DNA from: Pirellulimonas nuda
Lineage (GTDB): Bacteria; Planctomycetota; Planctomycetia; Pirellulales; Lacipirellulaceae
Direction of reading: 5' to 3'
Length of the DNA: 64,000 nucleotides
Assembly (NCBI RefSeq): GCF_007750855.1
Contig: NZ_CP036291.1
Location: 1,240,001 to 1,304,000, forward strand
Shown here: positions 35,051 to 43,913 of the stretch, piece after piece
Position numbering within the stretch: the first letter of the stretch is position 1
How the letters are laid out: each line of letters opens with the position of its first letter
Translations under genes and position numbers: made by a program
Notes under the pieces: model-generated
What the model was told of the DNA's origin: nothing
The model's input: only the letters and a program-made list of their open reading frames with translations
The model's database searches: none

Positions 35051-36052
35051 TCAGTTCAGGCCGACGCTCTCGCCGCCGGCGCGGGTGCCGGCCGCACGCC
35101 AGGGGGCGAGGTCGATATCATCGGCGACCGCTCTGACCGAGCCGTCGAGCATCGCGGCGTTGACGACGCCGGGGTGGTAGCTGCGTGCGGTGATCGCGGC
35201 GTAGGTGGGGACGGTGGTCGATTCGCCGTCGCGCATCGAGGTCACGTCGATGTCGTACTCCACGCCGCCGTTGGTGTAGGGGATGCGTGTGTTTGGGGGG
35301 AAGGTGGCGGTGACGCCCGTTTCGTGCACGTCCCCCTCGACCCACTCCGTGTGCCCGTTGAAGTCGAAGGTGCCGCCGAAGTAGGCGGCCAGCGCCGCTG
35401 GAGTCGCGGGGGCCGGCTCGCCGACCGTCGAGGGGTTGTTCGTGTCCCACACGTTGGGCTGGTAGGCCTTAACCTCGCAGGCCGCCAGGGTCTTGCTGAG
35501 CCCGTCGGAGACCTCGGAAAACTTGAACGGGTGGTTCGGCGCGAAGGCGCCGTCGCCCGCCTTGCCGGTGGCCGGGTCGTACACGAACCAAGTGCCGACG
35601 TTCAGCCCGTAGTTGAGCGGGTAGTAGGTGAGCGTGGGGGTGGCCCGGGCGCGGTCGTTCTCCTCGGAGGGGCACATGTACAGGGCGATGCGTGTTTGAG
35701 CCACTTCCGGATGCTCGGTGAATGGCACGGCGACGTCAAAATCGACTAGGTCCGCAAGCTGCTGCTCTTCGATGTAGGGGAGGATCCGCACCATGGCGGA
35801 GAAGGGCTGGAAGGTCTGCCCGCGGGGGATCTCGGCGAACGGGGGCAAGCGATTCTGGGCGCTCTCGTAGTTCTGCAACGCCAGGCCGACCTGCTTGAGC
35901 TGGTTCTGGCACTGGGAACGTCGCGCCGCTTCGCGCGCCGCCTGCACCGCGGGCAGCAGCAGCCCGACCAGGATGCCGATGATGGCGATCACCACCAGCA
36001 GTTCTACGAGTGTGAAGGCGCGTTTCGTGAGTACGTTGTGTTGTCTCGACAT
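35051..36052 (-). CDS. DUF1559 prepilin-type protein, second copy
   Basis: A 333-residue DUF1559 protein. The leader is followed by AFTLVELLVVIAIIGILVGL and LLPAVQAAREAARRSQCQ. The H-x9-DG motif near the C-terminus reads HPGVVNAAMLDG. It shares overall plan and many segments with the copy at 10891-11928 (DFNGHTEWVEGDVHETG versus ENSGHTEWVDGRSHQTG). Start ATG 36052 was chosen over an adjacent TTG. It is divergent from a two-component regulator, and the spacer has an 11-bp-spaced direct repeat. Confidence 0.9.
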   Translation of the reverse strand: MSRQHNVLTKRAFTLVELLVVIAIIGILVGLLLPAVQAAREAARRSQCQNQLKQVGLALQNYESAQNRLPPFAEIPRGQTFQPFSAMVRILPYIEEQQLADLVDFDVAVPFTEHPEVAQTRIALYMCPSEENDRARATPTLTYYPLNYGLNVGTWFVYDPATGKAGDGAFAPNHPFKFSEVSDGLSKTLAACEVKAYQPNVWDTNNPSTVGEPAPATPAALAAYFGGTFDFNGHTEWVEGDVHETGVTATFPPNTRIPYTNGGVEYDIDVTSMRDGESTTVPTYAAITARSYHPGVVNAAMLDGSVRAVADDIDLAPWRAAGTRAGGESVGLN

Positions 36053-36159
36053 CAATCAGCCCCCGGACCGGTTCTGTACGATCGCACTTGTGCGTCGCCG
36101 TGCGGATTGTAGCCACGCCGCCCGGCCCGCGAAGGCGCATTCTGTGCCGGCGTTGCATT

Positions 36160-36176
36160 TCTCATCCTGGTCTCAT
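36160..36176. promoter_or_regulatory. TCTCAT direct repeat, possible response-regulator site
   Basis: Tctcat occurs at 36160-36165 and 36171-36176, one helical turn (11 bp) apart, as in tctcatcctggtctcat. OmpR/PhoB-type regulators commonly bind direct repeats with this spacing. It lies in the divergent spacer between the DUF1559 gene and the response regulator. Binding by that regulator is inference. Confidence 0.45.
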
Positions 36177-36316
36177 GTTGGCCCGGCTAGACTGAACGCC
36201 GCAGGGCGTGTCGCTTCCGCCCCCGGCAGGGGATACGCTGGTAGGACGCGCCGCGCGCCCTTTTAACCTGCGACGGCTGGCTCGGTGGCGATAGACCTGA
36301 CCCGTGGGGCGTCGGC

Positions 36317-36991
36317 GTGAACATCCTGGTGGCGGAAGACTACGCACCGATCCGCCGCGCAGTGCAGGCGGCGCTCGCCGAATCGGGGTACACGGTCGAT
36401 TCCGTCAGCGACGGCGGAGAGGCGAGGTGGGCCGCCTCCACCGGAGAATACGACTGCATCGTGCTCGACTGGATGCTGCCCACGCTGAGCGGGATCGACT
36501 TGGTGCGCGCGCTACGGGCGGACGAAGACTCGACGCCGGTGCTGATGCTCACCGCGAGAGACGCGACGGAGGATCGCGTGCAGGGGCTCGACAGCGGCGC
36601 CGACGACTACCTGGTCAAGCCGTTCGCGCTCGAAGAGCTGCTGGCCCGTGTGCGGGCGCTCGTCCGCAGGCGTTACGCGTCGGCCTGCCCGCTGGTCAGC
36701 GTCGGGGACCTGGATGTTGACACCGTCGGAAAGCGGGTCCACCGCGCCGGAAAGCCGATCGATCTCACGGCGCGCGAGTACGCCTTGCTCCACTACTTGG
36801 TCTTGCGAGCCGGAGAGGTCGTCTCTCGCACGGATATCTGGAACCACCTCTACGGCTTGATCGACGACTCGCACAGCAATGTGGTGGATGTCTACATCGG
36901 CTACCTGCGGCGCAAGCTGGCCGCGGGAGGGGGATCGCCGATGATCCGCACCATCCGCGGGCAGGGGTACGTGCTGGAGGGGACGCCGTGA
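36317..36991 (+). CDS. OmpR-family response regulator
   Basis: A 224-residue regulator. The receiver domain (1-115) has acidic residues in VAEDYAP, the phosphoacceptor Asp in CIVLDWMLP, Thr in LMLTARD and Lys in YLVKPF. A C-terminal winged helix follows, with DLTAREYALLHYLVLRAGEV and SNVVDVYIGYLRRKL then IRTIRGQGYVL. The start is GTG at 36317, which gives the normal MNILVAEDY. It overlaps the histidine kinase gene by four bases, so the pair is co-translated. Possible target: the divergent DUF1559 unit. Confidence 0.93.
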   Translation: MNILVAEDYAPIRRAVQAALAESGYTVDSVSDGGEARWAASTGEYDCIVLDWMLPTLSGIDLVRALRADEDSTPVLMLTARDATEDRVQGLDSGADDYLVKPFALEELLARVRALVRRRYASACPLVSVGDLDVDTVGKRVHRAGKPIDLTAREYALLHYLVLRAGEVVSRTDIWNHLYGLIDDSHSNVVDVYIGYLRRKLAAGGGSPMIRTIRGQGYVLEGTP

Positions 36992-38490
36992 CCTCCTCGA
37001 TCCGCGCACGCGTGTTGATCGCCTCGACGCTGGTCATCAGCCTTGTGCTGTTGGTCGCCGGGCTCGCGGTGTACGCGCTGCTCCGCAACGGCCTGTCCCG
37101 GCAGTTCGACGTGAGCCTCATGGCCTCGGCCGAGGGGCTGGCGCGGGCGTTCGAGTACGACAGCCGAGGCCTACACTGCGACCGGGAGGGGCTGGAAGGG
37201 GCGCCCAGAGCGATCTTCCGCGCCTGGAATACAGCGGGAAGCGTCGTCGCCCAATCGGGCGGAAACCTGACCCTGCCACCGATGTCGGCGATAGATCTCT
37301 CCGCGACGCACGACGGGGTCCAAGAGTGTCGGCTTAGCGACGGCTCGTCTGCGCGTGGCGTACGCGTGAACTTTATGCCGCACGTGGACAGCGACTACCC
37401 GGGCCCCGAACCTCCCTCCAGGATCATCCTTGTCGCCGCCGTGCCGCTCGCCGAGGTAGAGCAGACGTTGTCGCTCGCCGCACGCCAGCTGGCGCTGGCG
37501 CTGCTGGGGGGCGTGCTGCTGGCGCCGCTGGTGCTCTGGCCCGTCACGCGCCTGGTGGTGCGACCGGTTGAAGCCATTGCTTCGCGGATCAGCCGGCTCG
37601 ATGTGGCGGAGCTCGACGCCCGGCTCGATCCGGCGGGCTGCCCGATCGAGCTGCGGCCCATCGTCCAGCGGCTCAACGAGACGATCGCCCGATTGGAAGA
37701 CGCGTTCCAGCGAGAACGCGCCGCCACGGCCAACATCGCGCACGAGCTGCGCACGCCGCTCGCCGGGCTGCGGGCGACCATCGAGTTGGCCACGACCAGG
37801 CCCCGCGCGACGGACTACTACCAGCAGACGCTCGCCGAGTGTCGGCAGATGACGGCCGAGCTGGAGACGCTGGTCGAGCGGGTGTTGCTGCTGTCGCGCC
37901 TCGACGCCGGCCGACTGCCACAGAACCCAGAGCGGATCGACGTGGGGGGGCTGCTTCGGGCGTGTTGGGACGAGGCGGTCCGCCGAGCGCCGCAGCCCCC
38001 CTCGGGGGTGCGGTGGGACATAGACGAGGGCCTCACCCTCACCGCCGATCGCGCCTGCGCCCGCCAGGTTCTCCGCAACCTGCTGGCGAACGCGGTCGAC
38101 CACGGCGCCCCTGACAAGCCGATCGCGATCTCCGCCGCCCGTTCGGCCGCCGGGGTCGAGCTGCGGATCGCCAACACCAGCGCCCGGCCCGTTGGTGGCG
38201 ACGTGCAGCGGCTCAAACAACGCTTTGTCCAACAAGACGAGAACCGCTCCCGCACGGGCCGCAACGCGGGGCTGGGGCTGTCGATTTGCGACGAGTTGGT
38301 GCGGCAGATGGGGGGAGAGCTGTCGCTCTGCGTCGGCGCGGGCGACCGGTTCACCGCCGTGGTTTCGCTGCCCGGCGATCCCGGCGAAAGAGGCAAAGCG
38401 GCGGCCGCCGCTTTGGTGTCGTTGCCGATGGCTGTGTCACGGCTTGCGCCGGCCGCCCCGTCGTCCGCACCGTCGCCCGCCAAAACTTGA
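36988..38490 (+). CDS. Sensor histidine kinase
   Basis: A 500-residue membrane kinase: helix 1 (VLIASTLVISLVLLVAGLAVY), a periplasmic sensor region to about residue 160, helix 2 (LALALLGGVLLAPLVLW), HAMP, the H-box NIAHELRTPLAG with the phosphorylated His, then an ATPase domain with N-box LRNLLANAVDHG and GRNAGLGLSICDEL. The start is GTG, overlapping the regulator's stop as GTGA. It is cognate to the regulator upstream; the signal is unknown. A Pro/Ala-rich tail of about 30 residues follows the ATPase domain. Confidence 0.92.
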   Translation: MTSSIRARVLIASTLVISLVLLVAGLAVYALLRNGLSRQFDVSLMASAEGLARAFEYDSRGLHCDREGLEGAPRAIFRAWNTAGSVVAQSGGNLTLPPMSAIDLSATHDGVQECRLSDGSSARGVRVNFMPHVDSDYPGPEPPSRIILVAAVPLAEVEQTLSLAARQLALALLGGVLLAPLVLWPVTRLVVRPVEAIASRISRLDVAELDARLDPAGCPIELRPIVQRLNETIARLEDAFQRERAATANIAHELRTPLAGLRATIELATTRPRATDYYQQTLAECRQMTAELETLVERVLLLSRLDAGRLPQNPERIDVGGLLRACWDEAVRRAPQPPSGVRWDIDEGLTLTADRACARQVLRNLLANAVDHGAPDKPIAISAARSAAGVELRIANTSARPVGGDVQRLKQRFVQQDENRSRTGRNAGLGLSICDELVRQMGGELSLCVGAGDRFTAVVSLPGDPGERGKAAAAALVSLPMAVSRLAPAAPSSAPSPAKT

Positions 38491-38595
38491 ATGATTCCCC
38501 GACCCGATCTAAGATAGCGGGCTCGTGGCGCTCGCCCGCTTGGGCGCGTGTGCTCTTCACCAACTTCGCTGCGGCGCTTCTTGTAGGAAACCCGG

Positions 38596-40059
38596 ATGAT
38601 TAGCCCCTTTCTCCCTGTGCGTTTGGTCTTGCCCTGCCTGCTGGTCACGAGCGCGGCGTTTGCGGCCGCCGATGCGCCGCGGACGGCCACGCCCAACATC
38701 GTGCTGATCATGGCGGACGACCTCGGTTACGGCGACGTTAGCTGCTACGGCGCTACGAAGATCGACACCCCGCACATCGACCGGCTCGCCGAGCAGGGGA
38801 TGAAGTTCACGGACGCCCACACGGCGGCGTCGGTCTGCTCGCCGTCCCGCTACGGCGTGTTGACCGGTCGTTCGCCGTGGCGGCTGCACCGCAAGGGCAA
38901 CGGCTACCGACTCGAGCCGGAGCAGATGACCATCGCCTCGCTGCTCAAGCCGCTGGGCTACACCTCAGCCGCCATCGGCAAGTGGCACCTCGGCTACAGC
39001 AAAGACTGGAACAAGCCGCCGATCACCGGGCCGCTGGAGCGGGGCTTCGACTATCACTTCGGCGTTCCTCAGAACCACAACGATTCGACCCGCGCGTTCA
39101 TCGAGAACCACGACCTGGTGGGTCGGAAGCCGGGCGAGCCGTACCGGATCGTGGAGGGGAAGGACTACCCCGAGGGGCTGGCGGAGCCCCGCGTCGAGGA
39201 CCAGGTCGATACGACGCTCACCAACAAGGCGGTCCGCTTCATCCGCCAGAACGCTTCGGGTCCGTTCTTCCTGTACTTCACGCCCTGCGCGCCGCACACG
39301 CACGTCACTCCGTCGGCCGAGTTCCGCGGGACCAGCGAGGCGGGCACGCTAGGGGACTATATCCAAGAACTTGACTCGCACGTGGGCGAGATCGCCGACG
39401 TGCTAGACGAGCTCGGGATCGCCGACAACACGCTGTTGATCTTTACCAGCGACAACGGCGGTTCGCCCAAAGACTTCAAGGGGACCAACGGCATGAATCT
39501 CAACTTCGCGAGCGAGGCGGGCGACCTCCGCGCGAAGTACCGCACCGCCAAGGCAGACGCGGCCAAGATGGGGCACGCCACCAACGGCCCCTGGCACGAC
39601 GGCAAGGGCTCGCCGCACGAAGGGGGGCACCGCGTGCCGTTCATCGCCCGCTGGCCGGGGCGGATCGCGACTGATTCTACCAGCGACCGGGTGACCTGCC
39701 TGACCGACCTGATCGCCACGGCCGCCGACGTGGTAGGGAGCGAGCTCCCCGACGACGCCGGCCAAGACTCGTTCACCATGCTCCCGACGCTGCTGGGGCA
39801 TTCGACGGGGGAGCCGGCCCGCGAGGCGATCTTTGTACAGGGCGATACGAACGACGACGCGATCGCCGTCTGCACCGGCAAGTGGAAGATGATCGAGCGC
39901 CGGGGCGGCGAGGGAGGCAAGGCGCACGAGCTGTACGACCTCGAAAGCGACCCGGGCGAGACCCGTAACGTGGCGGACAGTCACGCGGACCTCGTGACGC
40001 GGCTGGCCGCGGCGCTCGACAACGCACGCGACGAGGGCCGCACCCGGCCAAAGGGCTAG
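38596..40059 (+). CDS. Secreted FGly-type sulfatase
   Basis: A 487-residue exported sulfatase. Signal peptide up to about residue 25; then NIVLIMADDLGYGDVSCYG (calcium ligands), the maturation signature CSPSRYGVLTG with Cys81 to be converted to formylglycine, GKWHLGY, and the later metal site LLIFTSDNGG. Marine planctomycetes carry many such enzymes for desulfating algal polysaccharides; the substrate cannot be told from sequence. Length and motif order resemble arylsulfatase A-like (S1) enzymes. Not in a visible operon. Confidence 0.92.
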   Translation: MISPFLPVRLVLPCLLVTSAAFAAADAPRTATPNIVLIMADDLGYGDVSCYGATKIDTPHIDRLAEQGMKFTDAHTAASVCSPSRYGVLTGRSPWRLHRKGNGYRLEPEQMTIASLLKPLGYTSAAIGKWHLGYSKDWNKPPITGPLERGFDYHFGVPQNHNDSTRAFIENHDLVGRKPGEPYRIVEGKDYPEGLAEPRVEDQVDTTLTNKAVRFIRQNASGPFFLYFTPCAPHTHVTPSAEFRGTSEAGTLGDYIQELDSHVGEIADVLDELGIADNTLLIFTSDNGGSPKDFKGTNGMNLNFASEAGDLRAKYRTAKADAAKMGHATNGPWHDGKGSPHEGGHRVPFIARWPGRIATDSTSDRVTCLTDLIATAADVVGSELPDDAGQDSFTMLPTLLGHSTGEPAREAIFVQGDTNDDAIAVCTGKWKMIERRGGEGGKAHELYDLESDPGETRNVADSHADLVTRLAAALDNARDEGRTRPKG

Positions 40060-40172
40060 ACGTGGCTGGGAGCACGAGAGTTTGACGCAAAGCACGCGGG
40101 TTTCTGGCCTCGACTCGTTTCTGCTGCGCTGGTAGCCTCTTGCCCCGGTTCCCACTAGCCAGCAGAGCTGCC

Positions 40173-41075
40173 ATGCGACGCGGACTCTCGGTCCTGCTGT
40201 GCCTGGCGCTCCATGCGTGGATAGCCCTAGCCGTACCCGCCCAGTCGCCCAGCGACCTTGAGTTGGAAGGGCTTCCTATCGAGGCCGAGCCGGACGTCGG
40301 TGATCTGCGGTTCCAGTTTGAAGGGCTCGACCTCGCGGGCCGCGAAGAAGAAGAGCAGCAGTTTTCGCTGCTGGAGCGGATCGGCGGCGACCTGCGAAAC
40401 TTCTACGACGCCCCGACGCTCGGCCTGATCGGCGTGGGCGTAGCCGGCCACGCGTTGGTTTCGAACACCAACGCCGATGAGTGGGCCCGCGCCGAGTACC
40501 AAGAGCAGATCCGTTCGATCGGCACCGACGAGGTCTCGGAGTTCGTCCATGGGAACAAGTTCTTCGGCGAGGGGACCTACGTGCTGCCGGTGTTCGCCGC
40601 GGCCACGCTGGCCGGGTTGCCGTTCGATCGCGACTCCTCTGGCGGGCGGGTGGGCGAGTGGGGCGAGCGATCGCTCCGCGCGGTGCTGGTCGGCGGCCCC
40701 CCGATGCTGGGGCTGCAGTACGCGCTCGGATCGTCGCGGCCCGGCGAGTTGGACAGCGCCTCGCATTGGGAGCCGTTCAAGGACACCAACGCGGTGAGCG
40801 GTCACGCCTTCATGGGGTCGATCGGCTTCCTGTCGGCGGCGAAGATGACCGACCGCCCTGGGCTCAAGGCGTTGCTCTATGCGGGCTCCACGCTCCCGGC
40901 CCTCTCGCGGATCAACGACGACGACCACTACGCGTCGCAGGTGGTCTTGGGGTGGGGGCTGGCCTATCTGGCGGTTTCCGCCGTGGACGACACCTACCGC
41001 GAAGAACGCCCCTACCGCCTGCTCCCCGGGCCGGTGGGCGATGGGCTCGGCGTGAACGTGATGTTCGAGTACTGA
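40173..41075 (+). CDS. Exported PAP2-superfamily protein
   Basis: A 300-residue protein with an N-terminal signal (MRRGLSVLLCLALHAWIALA) and a PAP2 phosphatase core. Motif 2 is visible as VSGHAFMGSIGFL (SGH) and motif 3 as SRINDDDHYASQVVLGWGL (SR-x5-H); motif 1 would be near the SSRPGE segment. It probably removes phosphate from a lipid or other ester at the membrane. Start ATG 40173 begins the signal peptide. An acidic stretch of about 60 residues precedes the core. Confidence 0.82.
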   Translation: MRRGLSVLLCLALHAWIALAVPAQSPSDLELEGLPIEAEPDVGDLRFQFEGLDLAGREEEEQQFSLLERIGGDLRNFYDAPTLGLIGVGVAGHALVSNTNADEWARAEYQEQIRSIGTDEVSEFVHGNKFFGEGTYVLPVFAAATLAGLPFDRDSSGGRVGEWGERSLRAVLVGGPPMLGLQYALGSSRPGELDSASHWEPFKDTNAVSGHAFMGSIGFLSAAKMTDRPGLKALLYAGSTLPALSRINDDDHYASQVVLGWGLAYLAVSAVDDTYREERPYRLLPGPVGDGLGVNVMFEY

Positions 41076-41162
41076 GCCGATAGGTAGGTCGGGCAGCGGC
41101 TGACGTGATCTTCTTGGACGGGTTGGCATCGCGCACTCAGCCCGCGTCAGGCACAGCACGCA

Positions 41163-41786
41163 CTACTCCTTGCTGTCATTGGTGAGCCGCTCCCCCATCG
41201 GGTCGGCCATCACGCGGAGCGTGGTGTCCTTGCGCGACTCGCCCCCGGCGCTGAGCATCCGTTGACCAACGTAAACGCCCATCGCGATCACGCCGAGCGT
41301 GCCGGCCGCGATCAGCGCGTAGGGCACGGCGGCGCCGACCCGGTGGATCGCTTCGTGCTGCCGCAGCGCGCTGTCGAGGCTCAGGCCCGACATGCCGATC
41401 GCCTCGCGCGCCGCGGTGTGCTTGTCTGCGAGGCTCGGCTCGGGCGCCGCGGGTTCGGCCTGGTGCGCGGCCGCGGGCTTCGGCTTCTTCTTTGGCTCGG
41501 CGCCCTCGGGGCGGAGCGCGTGCCGGTCTTTGATGAACGCGAGGTGGTCCTCTACCCGGCAGCCCACGCCGCGCCACGCGCCGATCAGCTTCTCGAAGCC
41601 GGGCTCGATGCCGATTACTTCATCGAACTTGGTCCCCTCGAACGCGATGGCCAGGGCGCCGTCACGCTTGTTCAGGCCGTAGGCGATGCGGTTGTCGAGC
41701 AGCTCGGCATACTTCTGAAGCTGCGCAACCTCGGCGGCCGTGGGTTGACGGTTCGGGGGGAAGACGAGGTAGCGGTAGGGGGCCAT
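41163..41786 (-). CDS. Hypothetical protein with C-terminal membrane helix
   Basis: A 207-residue protein I cannot assign. Residues 1-100 are globular (PYRYLVFPPNRQPTAAEVAQ; LDNRIAYGLNKRDGALAIAF), then a Lys/Pro/Ala-rich linker, an amphipathic part and one membrane helix near residues 160-180 (YALIAAGTLGVIAMGVYVG). The tail is charged. This order suggests a cytosolic domain anchored by its C-terminal region. Start ATG 41786 was used; a GTG three codons upstream is possible. No clear ribosome-binding site. Confidence 0.6.
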   Translation of the reverse strand: MAPYRYLVFPPNRQPTAAEVAQLQKYAELLDNRIAYGLNKRDGALAIAFEGTKFDEVIGIEPGFEKLIGAWRGVGCRVEDHLAFIKDRHALRPEGAEPKKKPKPAAAHQAEPAAPEPSLADKHTAAREAIGMSGLSLDSALRQHEAIHRVGAAVPYALIAAGTLGVIAMGVYVGQRMLSAGGESRKDTTLRVMADPMGERLTNDSKE

Positions 41787-41842
41787 AGCAGCCACTATAA
41801 CGCGATTGCCCCTCGGCTCCAGAAGTGACCGCGCAAGAAAAA

Positions 41843-41874
41843 GCCGCCGATCGGCGAAGGGGCCGATCGGCGGC
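41843..41874 (-). terminator. Intrinsic terminator
   Basis: Gccgccgatcggc (41843-41855) and gccgatcggcggc (41862-41874) form a perfect 13-bp stem with a 6-base loop. On the minus strand the stem is followed by a TTTTT tract (41838-41842). It stands 25 bases after the stop of the four-repeat protein gene and is the clearest rho-independent terminator in the window. Confidence 0.9.
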
Positions 41875-41899
41875 GTAAGCGACGCACTAGGGGTTAACC

Positions 41900-43639
41900 C
41901 TATTTCCTGGACGAGCTTTCGTTCTGAGCGCGGCGCACCCGGGTGGCGTCGCCGTTGGCGCTCTCGACCTCAAAGGCGACCAGCACGACTTTGTCGCCCG
42001 CCTTAACAGCGGCGCCGTGGACCGTCAGTTGGGTCCCCTTCTTGAGGCTCTTGTCCAACGCGTCGGGGGCGCCCAGGTCTGCGATCACCCGCTTGCCCTG
42101 GTCGGTCTTGAGCGTCACGAGCTGGCGGGGCTCGCCACGCAGCGTGGCCTGCTGCATGCTCACGATCTCACCAGAGACGCTGGACTTATCGGCCAGCCGC
42201 TCGTTGCTCTCGCGGCCGGCGACCTGCGAGGAATCGTTTCCGAGCTTCAGCGTCCGGACGATCATCACCTGCTTGCCCTGGGGGCTTTGGGTGATCATGC
42301 CGGTTGCCGTGACCCGGTCTCCCTTGCGGAGGTCGCGTTGGAACTTCTCGGCGGGGCCGAGGTCGATCAGAAGCTCTCCTCGATCCGAGTCGATCTTGGC
42401 GACCTGCCGCTCCGTCCCGCGGACGTCGAGCCGCTTCATGCTCACGACCTCGCCAGAGAGCGTCCGGCCTTGGCGCGATTGGCTCTCCTGCTGGTCGGAC
42501 TTAGCGGTCTGCGAAGGTTCCTGCGAGGCGTTCTTCGACTTCCGGCTGTTGCGACGGTCGATCGACACTTTTTCGCCGTCGTGCCGCAACGAGTCCGCTA
42601 AGAGCATGACCCGGTCGTTCACTTTCGCCGGGGCGCCTTGCACCTCGACTTGGTCGCCGTTCTGCAGGTCGACGTCGAGCGACTCGGCCGGACCCAGATC
42701 GACCAACACCTTCTTTTCCTTGCCGGTCTTAACGATCGCGGCCGTGTGCTGCTGGCCGCCCGCCTTGAACTGGCGCGTGTCGACGATCTGACCGCTCATC
42801 TTCTGGCGGTTGCGCTCGATCTGCTTCGACTGGCCATCGACAGAGGCCTTCTGGGCCACGAGCACGCGCTTGTCGCCCACTCTGGCCATGGGACCGCTCG
42901 CCTTGAGCTGTGTCCCCTTCTCGATGTTCATCGAGCTCAGTTTCTCAGCGGGTCCGAGGTCCACGATGACCACTTCGTTGGCGTCGCCGTCGTCGGGCTT
43001 GACCATCGCGACAAGGTGCTTCGAATCCCGCACCGAAGTCTTCTTGGTATTGGCGACCTTGCCGGTCACCTGCCGGGCCTCTGAGGAGCCCGAGGCCGTC
43101 TGCTGGGTGCGCGACGACTTTTGGCGATCCGAGTCTTGGGGGTCGCCAAAGGTGAACACCTCTACGTCCTCGTACAGCCCGTCGTTGTCCGTGTCGGCGA
43201 ACGAGTAGTAGGCGTCGTAGAACCCGTCGCCGTCGAAGTCGTACAACGAGTACGAGAAGTCGTACCTCCCGTCGTCGTTGGTGTCGTCGTAGTAGGCGTA
43301 GCCGTCGTCCCAGTAGTCGTAATACCAGTTGTCGGCGGCGTAGCGATCGTCGTAGCCGAACGACTTCGCAGAGCCGTTGGACGCGCGATCGTCGTTGTCG
43401 TACGAGTCGTAGCCGTCATACGAGTTGTTGTCATAGACGCTTTCGTCGTAGTAGTCGCCGCTCTTGGTGGCGGTGTCCGTCCGCTTGTAGCCGTCGTCAT
43501 CGAACCATTCGCTGACGTCGTACCAGGTTTCTTTCTCGTAGTAGGGCGAGTTCTCGACCCACTCTTCTGCCCCGAACGCCGGGGCTGTAAAGACTGCTAG
43601 CATCACTCCGGTGATGCAGGCGCTGAACGGGTGATTCAT
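41900..43639 (-). CDS. Secreted Asp/Tyr-rich protein with four tandem domains
   Basis: A 579-residue exported protein (signal up to AFGA, residue 24). Residues about 25-165 are dominated by Asp and Tyr and contain calcium-loop-like units DTNDDGRYD, DFDGDGFYD and DTDNDGLYED. Then come four copies, each 75-95 residues, of one domain: (S/T)G-(K/E/Q)-(V/I) at the start, a V-x-DLGPAE core (DLGAPD in copy 4), then KGxxLxxxG and a final VLVA-like strand. Charged linkers separate them. The repeat looks like a small beta barrel, perhaps OB-like. AAGGAG precedes the ATG and a terminator follows, so it is one transcription unit. Function unknown. Confidence 0.85.
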   Translation of the reverse strand: MNHPFSACITGVMLAVFTAPAFGAEEWVENSPYYEKETWYDVSEWFDDDGYKRTDTATKSGDYYDESVYDNNSYDGYDSYDNDDRASNGSAKSFGYDDRYAADNWYYDYWDDGYAYYDDTNDDGRYDFSYSLYDFDGDGFYDAYYSFADTDNDGLYEDVEVFTFGDPQDSDRQKSSRTQQTASGSSEARQVTGKVANTKKTSVRDSKHLVAMVKPDDGDANEVVIVDLGPAEKLSSMNIEKGTQLKASGPMARVGDKRVLVAQKASVDGQSKQIERNRQKMSGQIVDTRQFKAGGQQHTAAIVKTGKEKKVLVDLGPAESLDVDLQNGDQVEVQGAPAKVNDRVMLLADSLRHDGEKVSIDRRNSRKSKNASQEPSQTAKSDQQESQSRQGRTLSGEVVSMKRLDVRGTERQVAKIDSDRGELLIDLGPAEKFQRDLRKGDRVTATGMITQSPQGKQVMIVRTLKLGNDSSQVAGRESNERLADKSSVSGEIVSMQQATLRGEPRQLVTLKTDQGKRVIADLGAPDALDKSLKKGTQLTVHGAAVKAGDKVVLVAFEVESANGDATRVRRAQNESSSRK

Positions 43640-43913
43640 GTCTTGTTCTCCTTAGGAATGGGAGATTGATAGGGGAGCGCAGACGACCGCCGCCCGGCAT
43701 GCTCCGCCGCGACCAGACGCCGCGGACTGATACGGGCCACTGCCCGTCGTGCCAAGCTTCCGCAGCATTGATGCCAAAGCGGATTTCGGCGGAGGTTTCG
43801 CGGCATCGGGCGTGCATCTGGTCGGCGCGCCGCCAACGGCTCGCCGGCCGAGGGGCCAAGTTGGTTGACGCGCCGGCGGCTACCCGGCGCGATGCAAGCG
43901 CGCCGCGGAGCGG

